DNA from: Pseudoalteromonas ostreae
GTDB taxonomy: Bacteria; Pseudomonadota; Gammaproteobacteria; Enterobacterales; Alteromonadaceae
Length of the DNA: 36,612 nucleotides
Reading direction: 5' to 3'
Assembly: GCF_018069805.1 (NCBI RefSeq)
Contig: NZ_JAGPYN010000034.1
Coordinates: forward strand, 1 to 36,612
Below are positions 1 to 7,605 of this stretch, piece by piece. The notes beneath the pieces were generated by a model that saw nothing but the letters and a program-made list of their open reading frames with translations, was not told where the DNA came from and did no database searches. The position numbers were made by a program, and so were the translations under genes. Positions within the stretch are counted from its first letter, which is position 1, and each line of letters starts with the position of its first letter.

Positions 1-1
1 T

Positions 2-973
2 GGGCGGGATGATAACTTCTTTGAGCTAGGCGGTGACTCAATTAATGGTTTAAAAGTGATTAGTCAGTGGCAACAGCGACACCATTTACCGCTCAATATT
101 AGAGTATTATGGCAAGCCTCAGATCTGAAATCGTTAGCGGTTGCGTTATTAGATAATGCGATACAGAGTATACATAGTCTGAACTCGCACAATAAAACAG
201 CCCCAAATCTATTTTGTTTACATGAAGGAGCTGGTTTAACAATGGCTTACCGCCCTTTGGCACAAAGGCTTGAAGGTCAGGTGAATTGTTTAGGAGTTGC
301 GCCAGATAATGCTTTTTATGAAACGTCAGACCTAGAGGAATTAGCCAATTATTACACCACTGCAATTTTGAACTATCAGAGCTCGGGCTCTTTCAATTTA
401 GCTGGTTGGTCACTGGGTGCTCCGATTACGCTATTGGTTGCAAATAAGCTTTGCGAGCTTGGCCACACGGTTGCTACCGTGCAGCTGATAGATAGTTGGA
501 GTCCATTTGAGCAACAATACAGTAATGTTTTAACATGGCGTCAGTGGATCACAGACTGGGTAATGCAGTCTGTTGTTGAGTGTAAAGACGAAATTGAACT
601 GCTTTTACATGACTATGTTGCGACGGGTTCTGAAGATGTCGCGCCGTTGGTTAACTTATTAATGCAGTATAAGAGCTGTTTTAGTCTTGAGTTCATTGAC
701 TTATCGGCAGAAGAGTTAGTCAGGTTAATTGAAGTTTCCTATCATTTACATATTATTGCACGACAGCCTGTAGAGTATAAGGTGGTCACCCCTGAAACGG
801 TGCATTGTTGGTGGTCAACGGACAGTTCAGCTGACAAAGTGTCACGATATTATACTGGTTTGAAGCAATCGTTACCGCATACTCGTTTAGACTATGATCA
901 TCAAGAGATTGTGATTAGCTCAGAGTTATTGGATAGCATTGAAAGGACAATGTTAAATAATATTGAACAGTAA
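2..973 (+). CDS. Nonribosomal peptide synthetase, C-terminal end (carrier protein + thioesterase), 5' partial
   Basis: This is the last 323 residues of an NRPS that enters from the left edge, open in frame from base 2 with no start codon in the window. The first visible residues carry the peptidyl carrier motif FFELGGDSI, whose Ser (residue 13) would take the phosphopantetheine arm. After a linker comes an alpha/beta-hydrolase thioesterase with HEGAG (oxyanion region) and nucleophile motif GWSLG (Ser137); LIDSW and the late DYDHQE segment plausibly supply Asp and His. A C-terminal thioesterase means this is the terminating module, releasing the finished siderophore by hydrolysis or cyclisation. 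The adjacent siderophore genes make a siderophore NRPS the natural reading. Substrate cannot be inferred because no adenylation domain is visible. A strong hairpin terminator follows. Confidence 0.93.
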   Translation, partial: GRDDNFFELGGDSINGLKVISQWQQRHHLPLNIRVLWQASDLKSLAVALLDNAIQSIHSLNSHNKTAPNLFCLHEGAGLTMAYRPLAQRLEGQVNCLGVAPDNAFYETSDLEELANYYTTAILNYQSSGSFNLAGWSLGAPITLLVANKLCELGHTVATVQLIDSWSPFEQQYSNVLTWRQWITDWVMQSVVECKDEIELLLHDYVATGSEDVAPLVNLLMQYKSCFSLEFIDLSAEELVRLIEVSYHLHIIARQPVEYKVVTPETVHCWWSTDSSADKVSRYYTGLKQSLPHTRLDYDHQEIVISSELLDSIERTMLNNIEQ

Positions 974-997
974 ATAATGTAATAAATACTAATTGGG

Positions 998-1035
998 AAG
1001 TGCCGCTCTGTCTTTGATAACGGCACTTTTTATTT
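998..1035 (+). terminator. Rho-independent terminator after the NRPS
   Basis: A perfect 8-bp stem (AAGTGCCG at 998-1005 with CGGCACTT at 1021-1028), a 15-base loop and a T-rich tail lie 25 bases after the NRPS stop codon. Confidence 0.85.
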
Positions 1036-1278
1036 GCGCGGCATTTAAGTATGGTGAAATTGCAGCTCTACTTTGCCAGCCAAGTAATGTTTTCCTATGT
1101 TAAAGGTGTTTGGTATGAAAAGTTGATATTGTGAACTTTTGTTTGGTTACTAAGTTTTTGACTCGTTGAAAGAGTTAACTATTTGTTTAATGCAGGTGTG
1201 ATTTCGCACCAAAAAGAGTGGTTAAGTCAGTATAATAGGACAAGTGGCATTAATAATTGCAGAAGAAAGAGACAGGGG
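1036..1278. other. Gene-free stretch between convergent NRPS and monooxygenase
   Basis: No convincing coding region is visible on either strand. It contains one small hairpin (GGTGTG/CGCACC with a 4-base loop, about 1194-1209) and an isolated TATAAT near 1231 without a good -35 partner. I see no recognisable remnant of a gene. Confidence 0.5.
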
Positions 1279-1308
1279 AGTAATCCAATATCATGTTATT
1301 GGATTACT
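1279..1308. repeat. Perfect 12-bp inverted repeat beyond the monooxygenase stop
   Basis: AGTAATCCAATA (1279-1290) and TATTGGATTACT (1297-1308) are perfect complements around a 6-base loop, 11 bases beyond the monooxygenase stop on the minus strand. As RNA this would be a stable hairpin, followed on the minus strand by a pyrimidine-rich but not T-only tract. It may be a transcription terminator or 3'-end stabiliser; a protein-binding palindrome is less likely. Confidence 0.6.
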
Positions 1309-1319
1309 CTGAGGTAAAG

Positions 1320-2555
1320 TTAACTGATATTGAGTGCATCTGCTATTTCTGCAGAACGAATTGCTAAAATAGACAAGAGAGAATCGCTGATCCCATGCGT
1401 TGCTTCGTTGATACCTTGGGTAAAGATTTTAGGTTTGAAGGTATCGACAGTGCGTAATTGATAGTCTCGCGCAATATCGTCTTCTAACCACGGCGTAACC
1501 GATTTTAAAAGAGGCGGTCGAGATGAGTAATGGTAGCCCGTCGCGAGTACCATATGATCATATTTCTCTATGTAACTTCTTTGTTGAGCATGACGAAGCG
1601 TTAGATTTACTTGGCCACCTGCTATTGCAGCAGCATCTACATAGGTATTATTTTTAATGGAAAAACGCGTTTCGTTTTTCAATTTCTGAGTATATAAACG
1701 GCCATATATATCATTCAGTAATGGCTCATCGACAACGGCATAATTTGTATTTCTAAACTCAGTTAAAAATGCACTGCGTTGCTCAGGTGTATTTTCGTAC
1801 ATTAAATTAGTATAGCTAGGATCAAAGATTTCATTGACAAAAGGGCTTGAATCAGCCGGCTTCATAGCCCCAGCACGAAACACTAAGTCGACTTTAGGTT
1901 GATGAGAAATATTTTGCACATCCACGAAGATCTCAGCGGCACTCTGGCCTGCGCCAATTACAGCGACTTTATCACCTGGCTTGATTTTGTCTTTATTCAT
2001 TAAATACTGAGACGAGTGCCAAACATTGACATGTTTAAATGCATCAGTAAATACTTCGGGTATTTTTGCGTTACCACCAGGACTTAAAATGATATTTTTG
2101 GCATGACGAGTTTGCTCATGGCCCTCATGGTTTCGTGTCGTGATTGCTAAAAATTCAACCCCGTTTTGTCCGGTGATAGGGCTAATATCAGTCACTTCTT
2201 CAGCATAATGACAGTAGTCGTTAAAGTGAGACGCAGCCCAGCTTAGATAGCCGTTAAACTCTAACCTAGATGGATAAAATGTTTTTAGATTAATATAACT
2301 ATCTAATCTATTTTGATGATGCAAAAAGTTAGTGAAACTAAAGTGACTGGTCGGGTTTCTTTGTGTTACGAGATCTTTCAGATAAGAAATCTGCATTGTG
2401 GTGTCATCAAGTAACATCCCACCATGCCATAAAAAGTTAGCTTGCTTTTCGATAAAGCAAACCTTATCGGTTAGCTTACCTATTTCCTGTAACGCAATGG
2501 CTAAAGCTAGATTAGCTGGACCAAACCCTACCCCTATGACGTCGTATAATTTCAT
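1320..2555 (-). CDS. L-ornithine N5-monooxygenase-like flavoprotein (PvdA/SidA/IucD family)
   Basis: A 411-residue FAD/NADPH-dependent N-hydroxylating monooxygenase that would hydroxylate the side-chain amine of ornithine (or lysine) to build a hydroxamate iron ligand. Visible motifs are the N-terminal FAD site GVGFGPANLAL, the substrate/flavin stretch MQISYLKDLVT...PTSHFSF and INLKTFYPSRLEFNGYL, the NADPH site VIGAGQSAAEIF, and the late ATGY motif. The LKDLVT and NLKTFYPSR wording resembles PvdA-type ornithine hydroxylases more than the lysine enzyme IucD; that assignment rests on remembered family patterns. I chose the ATG at 2555 over the upstream ATGs because GAGG lies just ahead of it and the protein then begins MKLYDVIG, right at the flavin fold. 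It is divergent from the DapE-like gene and convergent with the NRPS. A Fur-like site lies upstream. Confidence 0.9.
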   Translation of the reverse strand: MKLYDVIGVGFGPANLALAIALQEIGKLTDKVCFIEKQANFLWHGGMLLDDTTMQISYLKDLVTQRNPTSHFSFTNFLHHQNRLDSYINLKTFYPSRLEFNGYLSWAASHFNDYCHYAEEVTDISPITGQNGVEFLAITTRNHEGHEQTRHAKNIILSPGGNAKIPEVFTDAFKHVNVWHSSQYLMNKDKIKPGDKVAVIGAGQSAAEIFVDVQNISHQPKVDLVFRAGAMKPADSSPFVNEIFDPSYTNLMYENTPEQRSAFLTEFRNTNYAVVDEPLLNDIYGRLYTQKLKNETRFSIKNNTYVDAAAIAGGQVNLTLRHAQQRSYIEKYDHMVLATGYHYSSRPPLLKSVTPWLEDDIARDYQLRTVDTFKPKIFTQGINEATHGISDSLLSILAIRSAEIADALNIS

Positions 2556-2623
2556 GTTTACCTCATCAAAGCGCATTTGCATGCTGCTGTAGTTATTAGT
2601 ATTTACGACGAGACGAAAGCTTA

Positions 2624-2638
2624 TGATAATTATTTAGG
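2624..2638. promoter_or_regulatory. Candidate Fur box between the monooxygenase and DapE-like genes
   Basis: TGATAATTATT matches the left 11 positions of the 7-1-7 Fur inverted repeat (TGATAATnATTATCA), but the right end diverges (about 10 of 14 defined positions agree). It lies about 70 bases upstream of the monooxygenase start in a divergent promoter region. A second GATAATC occurs at 2721-2727. Iron repression is expected for a siderophore locus, but in AT-rich DNA this is only a candidate. Confidence 0.35.
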
Positions 2639-2840
2639 TTTTTCTGTTTTTTTGTGGCTTTTATTTTTATCGAGGCACAGTAATAGTACCGTGAGATAAA
2701 TTTTTTTTAGGAATACTTACGATAATCTAACTTTATTGAGAGTTACTTCGTCTAGAGGATCTAAAACACACAAAGTATGTAAATTCTCAAGTTGTTTACA
2801 TGTTTTAAACGACTTATTATCAGTGATTAGCGAAAAAATT

Positions 2841-4028
2841 ATGACCAGTGCCTGTGATATAGAACTAAATAATTTGTCACTCAAAAACAAAGCGATTGAG
2901 CTCACACAGAACTTAGTGCGATACCCTTCTATCACGCCTGATGATGCAGGCAGTTTTGATTATGTTTGTAAATATTTAAAGGAATTAGGGTTTACGTGTC
3001 AAGAAGTGACAAAGCATGGCGTACGTAATTTAATTGCCACACAAACATTTGGACAAGGCAAAACGTTTGCATTTGCTGGTCACTTAGATGTTGTACCAGC
3101 TGGGCCTACAGAGCTTTGGACCAGCCCTCCTTTTGCTGGGAATATTATATCAGAGCGCTTGTATGGTCGCGGTGTTGCAGATATGAAGGGAGGGATAGCC
3201 TGTTTTATTACAGCTGTTGAGTCTTTGCTACCGCAGTGTAATAAAGGAAAAATCATGTTGCTTATAACATGTGATGAAGAGGGTGAAGCCGAGCATGGTA
3301 CATCGTGTATTATGGATACGCTGAATGCGCTAGGTGAGGCACACTTGCCGGACTACTGTTTGGTGGGTGAGCCTTCTAGCAAAGCACGTTTGGGTGATAC
3401 GGTTAAAATTGGTCGACGTGGCTCTTTATCTGGTCATGTGCGCATATTCGGGCAGCAAGGGCATGTTGCATACCCTCATAACTGTCAAAACGCAGCGCAT
3501 GGTGCCATTATGCTAAGTCAGCGGCTATTGGCATTAGAGTGGGATAATGGGTCGAACACAATGCCAGGAACAAGTTTACAGATCACCCAGTTGAATAGCG
3601 GTGAATTTGTTGATAATACAGTGCCCGGCACAACGGATATTTGCTTCAATATTCGCTATAGCAGCTTACACTCGGAACAGTCCCTGAAACAACTGATAAC
3701 GACGACACTGTTTAGTGAAGAGGTTCGGTCGGAGATTGAATGGCAGCGACCTTGCGCACCCTATTTTAATAAAGCGAATAAGTTTGTAAACACCTTGAAT
3801 TCAGCCATTGAAAATACGGTCGGCATTAAGCCTATATTGACGACGGATGGCGGAACTTCAGATGGGCGGTTTATCGCATCACACCGTACAGAAGTAATTG
3901 AATTTGGGTTGCGAAATGATAATATTCACCAAGTAAATGAATCAGCTTCACTCACTGACATTGGTAATTTAGCGACGATTTATAAGCAAGTGCTAGAAGC
4001 GTTTTGTGTTAGTGACAGTAACAGGTGA
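2841..4028 (+). CDS. DapE-like M20 metallo-deacylase in the siderophore locus
   Basis: A 395-residue M20 family enzyme closest in motif content to succinyl-diaminopimelate desuccinylase, which removes succinate from N-succinyl-LL-DAP in lysine and peptidoglycan synthesis. The dinuclear zinc site looks intact: GHLDVVPAG (His81, Asp83), GRGVADMKGG (bridging Asp114), CDEEGEA (catalytic Glu146 and ligand Glu147), VGEPSS (Glu ligand), and a late IHQVNES (His ligand). TDGGTSDGRF is also DapE-like. Usual DapE length is about 375, so there is a short N-terminal extension. I placed the start at ATG 2841; an upstream TTG at 2736 stays in frame but adds 35 residues unlike the family. It diverges from the N-hydroxylase, so it may be a paralogue that deacylates a siderophore precursor or spent siderophore rather than the housekeeping enzyme. 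That role is inference. Confidence 0.85.
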   Translation: MTSACDIELNNLSLKNKAIELTQNLVRYPSITPDDAGSFDYVCKYLKELGFTCQEVTKHGVRNLIATQTFGQGKTFAFAGHLDVVPAGPTELWTSPPFAGNIISERLYGRGVADMKGGIACFITAVESLLPQCNKGKIMLLITCDEEGEAEHGTSCIMDTLNALGEAHLPDYCLVGEPSSKARLGDTVKIGRRGSLSGHVRIFGQQGHVAYPHNCQNAAHGAIMLSQRLLALEWDNGSNTMPGTSLQITQLNSGEFVDNTVPGTTDICFNIRYSSLHSEQSLKQLITTTLFSEEVRSEIEWQRPCAPYFNKANKFVNTLNSAIENTVGIKPILTTDGGTSDGRFIASHRTEVIEFGLRNDNIHQVNESASLTDIGNLATIYKQVLEAFCVSDSNR

Positions 4029-4215
4029 ATCTTTAGAACAGCTAATTCGATAGCCACTTTTAGGTGGGGCGTGCTATGAAAACATCCCACAACTTCCCTG
4101 CATAGAACGTTTAAAACGATGTGAGAGAGCTTTACTGTATAGTTTGTAATATCTTTTTTATATTATTGTTGGTATTGGCTTTTTTTATATTCCTCTTTAA
4201 ATTTTGTTCCAGTAA

Positions 4216-4621
4216 TTTCCGTCAGGTACTGTTAATCTTATTCAAAAACGTGCACAAGAGAGTTTTTTAGGTTACGTGAATGCTGAGCTAGGTTCTTGGG
4301 AGAAACGCCGAGTCGAGGGAGATGTGACTGGCGCACTGACAAGTGATGGTTCAGTAAAAGTACGTGCAAGCGCTGGCCATGTATTGAGTGATTGGGTCAA
4401 CAGCAGCGATACTAGCCTATGCATTGGCGCAACTCATGATGTTACAGAAGCGGTTTCTGTGTATAGCAGCTACACCGACATTTTTGAACTCCAAATGCTA
4501 TTCGATAAAAATGGTGATTTACTCGATCCAACTGTCGGTAAAAAATAAAGAAATAGGGGCACGTTATTCATCGCTCGATGGTGTTGAGTCGAAGGGCTAT
4601 GAAATTGCATTATCGATTCTA
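4216..4621 (+). pseudogene. Remnant of a TonB-dependent siderophore receptor
   Basis: In one frame from 4216 the translation contains PSGTVNLIQKR, the plug-domain motif of TonB-dependent siderophore receptors, then YVNAELGSWEKRRVEGDV and TGALTSDGSVKVR, typical of the first barrel strands. After VLSDW the sequence jumps to late-barrel sequence (VSVYSSYTDIF, DKNGDLLDPTVGK), so most of the barrel is deleted. A stop at 4546-4548 ends that frame. The next receptor-like stretch (IGARYSSLDGVESKGYEIAL) is in another frame, so there is also a frameshift. No signal peptide, TonB box or C-terminal barrel strand remains. The remnant ends against entA. It was probably the cognate ferric-siderophore receptor of this locus, now lost or replaced elsewhere. 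Confidence 0.85.
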
Positions 4622-4642
4622 AGACTGGCATACAGTGACACC

Positions 4643-5407
4643 TTAAAAAGTCGCGCCACCGTCAATCGTGAGCACTTGCATGGTGGTGTGTGAAGAAAGC
4701 TGTGACGCAATAAAAACAATACTGCGAGCTATCTCATCAGCGGTCGCAATTTTCTGTAATGGGATCCCCAGTTTATATTCTTGGGCAAAGCCTTCAATGA
4801 CATTGTTAGCACCAGACTCATTCTGCCACATGCCCGTTTGCATAGGGGTGAGCGTGGAACCAGGGGCTATCACGTTACAGCGTATGCCATAATTTGCAAG
4901 TTCTAAGCCCGCAGTGAGCGTTAACTGAGTAACAGCAGCTTTTGATGCACAATAGGCTGCCATTTTTTGTCTAGGGGTAGTCGCCGCATTTGAACCAACC
5001 GTAACAATGCTGCCTTGTTGGGTGCTTTTAAAGTGGTCATAACAGGCTTTTATAAATAAAAAAACGGCATTGCTATTAATGGTTTGGCATCGTGTCCATT
5101 GGGCTATGGAGAGCTGTTCAATGGTCTCGAATTCTAAAACACCCGCCACATTAATCAAATTATAAGGTGCCAAGCCTTGAGCAACCAATTCACTTAATGT
5201 CGCTTCTAGTTCAGTTAAATTTGCTAAATCACATTGCACAGATTTATATAAACAAGCGGTGTCGCTGAAGTGTTTGTCAAAGCCGATTACTTTGGCTCCC
5301 AGTTTTGTGAAATGTTGTGCGGTACTGAGTCCAATCCCTTGACCTACACCCGTTATCCAAATAATTTTTTCTTGGTATTCGGTATTTAATTGTGTATCAA
5401 AAGACAT
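4643..5407 (-). CDS. entA: 2,3-dihydro-2,3-dihydroxybenzoate dehydrogenase
   Basis: A 254-residue short-chain dehydrogenase that oxidises 2,3-dihydro-2,3-dihydroxybenzoate to 2,3-dihydroxybenzoate with NAD+, the last step of DHB synthesis. The NAD-binding glycine motif is GVGQGIG near residue 20, NVAG is the NNAG-type strand motif, VTVGSNAA carries the active-site Ser, and YCASK is the YxxxK pair. The C-terminal half (NVIAPGSTLTPMQ) is EntA-like. Length matches the family. It overlaps the end of the condensation gene upstream by 11 bases, with a good AGGAG ahead of its ATG. It is the last gene of the minus-strand DHB operon; the next thing downstream is the receptor remnant. Confidence 0.93.
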   Translation of the reverse strand: MSFDTQLNTEYQEKIIWITGVGQGIGLSTAQHFTKLGAKVIGFDKHFSDTACLYKSVQCDLANLTELEATLSELVAQGLAPYNLINVAGVLEFETIEQLSIAQWTRCQTINSNAVFLFIKACYDHFKSTQQGSIVTVGSNAATTPRQKMAAYCASKAAVTQLTLTAGLELANYGIRCNVIAPGSTLTPMQTGMWQNESGANNVIEGFAQEYKLGIPLQKIATADEIARSIVFIASQLSSHTTMQVLTIDGGATF

Positions 5408-6731
5408 GTTTAGGCTCCTGTATAAGGCATTTTACAAGTTCAGATAACGCAAGAGTAGGCTGATTCGCCCAGCGTATCGCAATGTCAAAAACCTGTGCTT
5501 GGATGGTATTGACTTGGTCTGGCTGATATCTGGCTTCATTCACATCAAAATCAATGTTCGCAGGAGTATCACCCAGCAAATGAATTTGTAACATGATGTC
5601 ATCGGTGGTGCCTGCACTGAGAATATGACTATGCGTTTCAATGCCTGCATATTTCGGATTGCTCGAAAACGGCAACAAGTTAATTGTTGGCCCAAAGACA
5701 GTCAATGATTTTCCTTGTTTTTGTCGGTCGCGTTTTAAAGATTCAACACGGTAGCTTTGCAGTTGCTTTAACGCTTTTATCTGGTGGTTCACTAATACGG
5801 TGATGTCGTGTAATGTCATATCAGGTGTTAAGTTCAGTGGCAAAGGTAATACATTGCTTTGTACACAGGGCGCAGACAGTTCTGCCATTGACTGGCGGTT
5901 CATCATGAGCAGGCCAAGTGTGGCGTGATAATGCTGAGTTTTGGCAATCAATGCAGTTGCGATCGCAGCTAATAATATTTCTGAGCTACTTGAATTAATT
6001 GACGACGCTGCTGATTGAATGGTTTGCCATTGAGCGCGCGTAAATTGCTGGCTAGTCCGTTTATTTGCGGTAGTGACGTCGGCTTTACTGTCACTAAAAC
6101 TGTGGATTTCGCCTATATCATCAAGCCATTGGTTTAATGTTTGGCGTGCCGAATCAACCGTAGTTAAATAGGTTGCTTGTTGCTGTGCATCGAGCAAGGT
6201 TTGTTGATCAGAAAAGCGTAAATTTGGCAGTGCTTTATTTTTTATGAGTGCGTTATAGCTGCGACTCAATGCCTGGCTAAAGAGACCAAACCCATAGCCG
6301 TCTAATAATAAATGATGCGCTAAGATCATTAAGTAATCTTGAGATTCGCCTCTAAGGAGTTGCAACTGCATTAAAGGTTGCGATGATAAGTCGAATGGCT
6401 GGCAGAGTTTAGGAGCCATAAATTGCTGAGCATAGTCAGTAACGTGTTCAATATCATGCTCAAGTTGAATGATCTCAATAATTGGGGTGTTATGTGTCGG
6501 TTGTAACGCAGGTGTGTAATCCGCATCATGGGGAAAGCGACAACTTAACGTATCACTGGCTTGCCAAACATGGTTGAAAGCATGTTGCAGCGTGGTCGCT
6601 GCAACTTTACCTCTGAACACCATACATTCAGCAACATTAAATAACTCGCCTCTGCCACTAATGGTGTGGAGTAACCACATGGCATGCTGAGATGTCGTCA
6701 GTGGCAGAGGTTTTGCTATTGTATGGGTCAT
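5397..6731 (-). CDS. Stand-alone NRPS condensation domain protein, VibH-like
   Basis: A 444-residue protein consisting of one condensation domain with no adenylation or carrier domain. It opens with LTTSQHAMWLLH (C1-type motif), has the catalytic HHLLLDG at residues 139-145 (HHxxxDG), and shows late C-domain features (LLMMNR, NVLPLPLNL, FGPTINLLPF). The size and layout match VibH of vibriobactin synthesis, which joins DHB on the carrier VibB to a free amine. Here the gene sits directly after entB, sharing one base (stop/start TAATG), and 11 bases into entA, so its likely donor is DHB on the EntB carrier domain. The acceptor amine is unknown; in a lystabactin-like product it could be a diamine-containing residue (inference). 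Confidence 0.85.
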   Translation of the reverse strand: MTHTIAKPLPLTTSQHAMWLLHTISGRGELFNVAECMVFRGKVAATTLQHAFNHVWQASDTLSCRFPHDADYTPALQPTHNTPIIEIIQLEHDIEHVTDYAQQFMAPKLCQPFDLSSQPLMQLQLLRGESQDYLMILAHHLLLDGYGFGLFSQALSRSYNALIKNKALPNLRFSDQQTLLDAQQQATYLTTVDSARQTLNQWLDDIGEIHSFSDSKADVTTANKRTSQQFTRAQWQTIQSAASSINSSSSEILLAAIATALIAKTQHYHATLGLLMMNRQSMAELSAPCVQSNVLPLPLNLTPDMTLHDITVLVNHQIKALKQLQSYRVESLKRDRQKQGKSLTVFGPTINLLPFSSNPKYAGIETHSHILSAGTTDDIMLQIHLLGDTPANIDFDVNEARYQPDQVNTIQAQVFDIAIRWANQPTLALSELVKCLIQEPKHVF

Positions 6732-7597
6732 TAGTCGTCCTTACGCTCTTCTAGCAATTCAACCCATGCAGAGAGGGTTGGAATTTGCGCTAGTTCGATG
6801 AAGTTAGTCTCAATACCTTGTTGTTGCCACAATGCAATCAGGTTCATGACTTGAACTGAATCTAACCCATAGTCAACCAGGCTTTCGAATTCATCAAATT
6901 CGTCTGGTTCGCAGTCGATAAGTGGCAGAATGTGTGTTTTAAGCCCGTCAAGAGAGGTTAAATCTAATGTTGCTTCACCTAATACTTGCGCAGTATTGAC
7001 GACTTTTCCGCAGCGCTGTGCAACGAAATTCAGTGCCATTTGATGTTCATCATAACTAAAGTCAGCAACGGCATCGGCTATGACAAATGGCTTAATATCA
7101 CGCATAAAGGCATCAACGGCGGTGGTCATTACACCAATATGCGCATAAATGCCGACGATGAGTAATTGGTCGCGGTTTGAGCTTGTTAAGCGCTCTTCAA
7201 AGTCACATTTTTGAAAAGCACTGTAACGCCACTTGGTTAAAACAATGTCTTTGTCAGTGGGGGCAAGTGCATCAATCACAGGTTGTTGTGTTGGATCTTG
7301 CAGGCCATCCCCCCACATGTCACGAAGCAATCCGCGCTCCTGAGTGCCTTGCTTAATAGGTTGTGCAGTGTAATAAATAGGAATGTCGTGCTCATAGCAA
7401 TAGTGTTTTAATGCTTGAATATTGGCGATAACAGCATCGATAAGCGGGTTATTTTCACCATAAAAGTTAATGAAATAATGCTGCATATCATGGATAAGTA
7501 ACGCAGCTCGCTGTGGATCAACTTGCCAATCAACGCGGTTGTCTGGCAGTTGTGTTTCTCGTGGTAGTGGATAGTGACTTAACTTTGGAATACTCAT
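6731..7597 (-). CDS. entB: Isochorismatase with aryl carrier protein domain
   Basis: A 288-residue two-domain protein. The N-terminal isochorismatase domain (about 1-205) converts isochorismate to 2,3-dihydro-2,3-dihydroxybenzoate and pyruvate; LLIHDMQHYF holds the catalytic Asp, and TKWRYSAF and GIYAHIGV are typical EntB/VibB motifs. The C-terminal aryl carrier domain (about 210-288) has DYGLDSVQ, in which Ser247 is the phosphopantetheine site. The carrier presents DHB, loaded by EntE, to a condensation enzyme. The stop codon shares one base with the start of the condensation gene, implying translational coupling, and entE ends 8 bases upstream. Confidence 0.95.
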   Translation of the reverse strand: MSIPKLSHYPLPRETQLPDNRVDWQVDPQRAALLIHDMQHYFINFYGENNPLIDAVIANIQALKHYCYEHDIPIYYTAQPIKQGTQERGLLRDMWGDGLQDPTQQPVIDALAPTDKDIVLTKWRYSAFQKCDFEERLTSSNRDQLLIVGIYAHIGVMTTAVDAFMRDIKPFVIADAVADFSYDEHQMALNFVAQRCGKVVNTAQVLGEATLDLTSLDGLKTHILPLIDCEPDEFDEFESLVDYGLDSVQVMNLIALWQQQGIETNFIELAQIPTLSAWVELLEERKDD

Positions 7598-7605
7598 AAT
7601 TAATC

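Noticed and set aside
2736..2840. Longer start (TTG 2736) for the DapE-like gene
   Set aside because: The extra 35 residues do not resemble the family, and the ATG at 2841 gives a more usual length.
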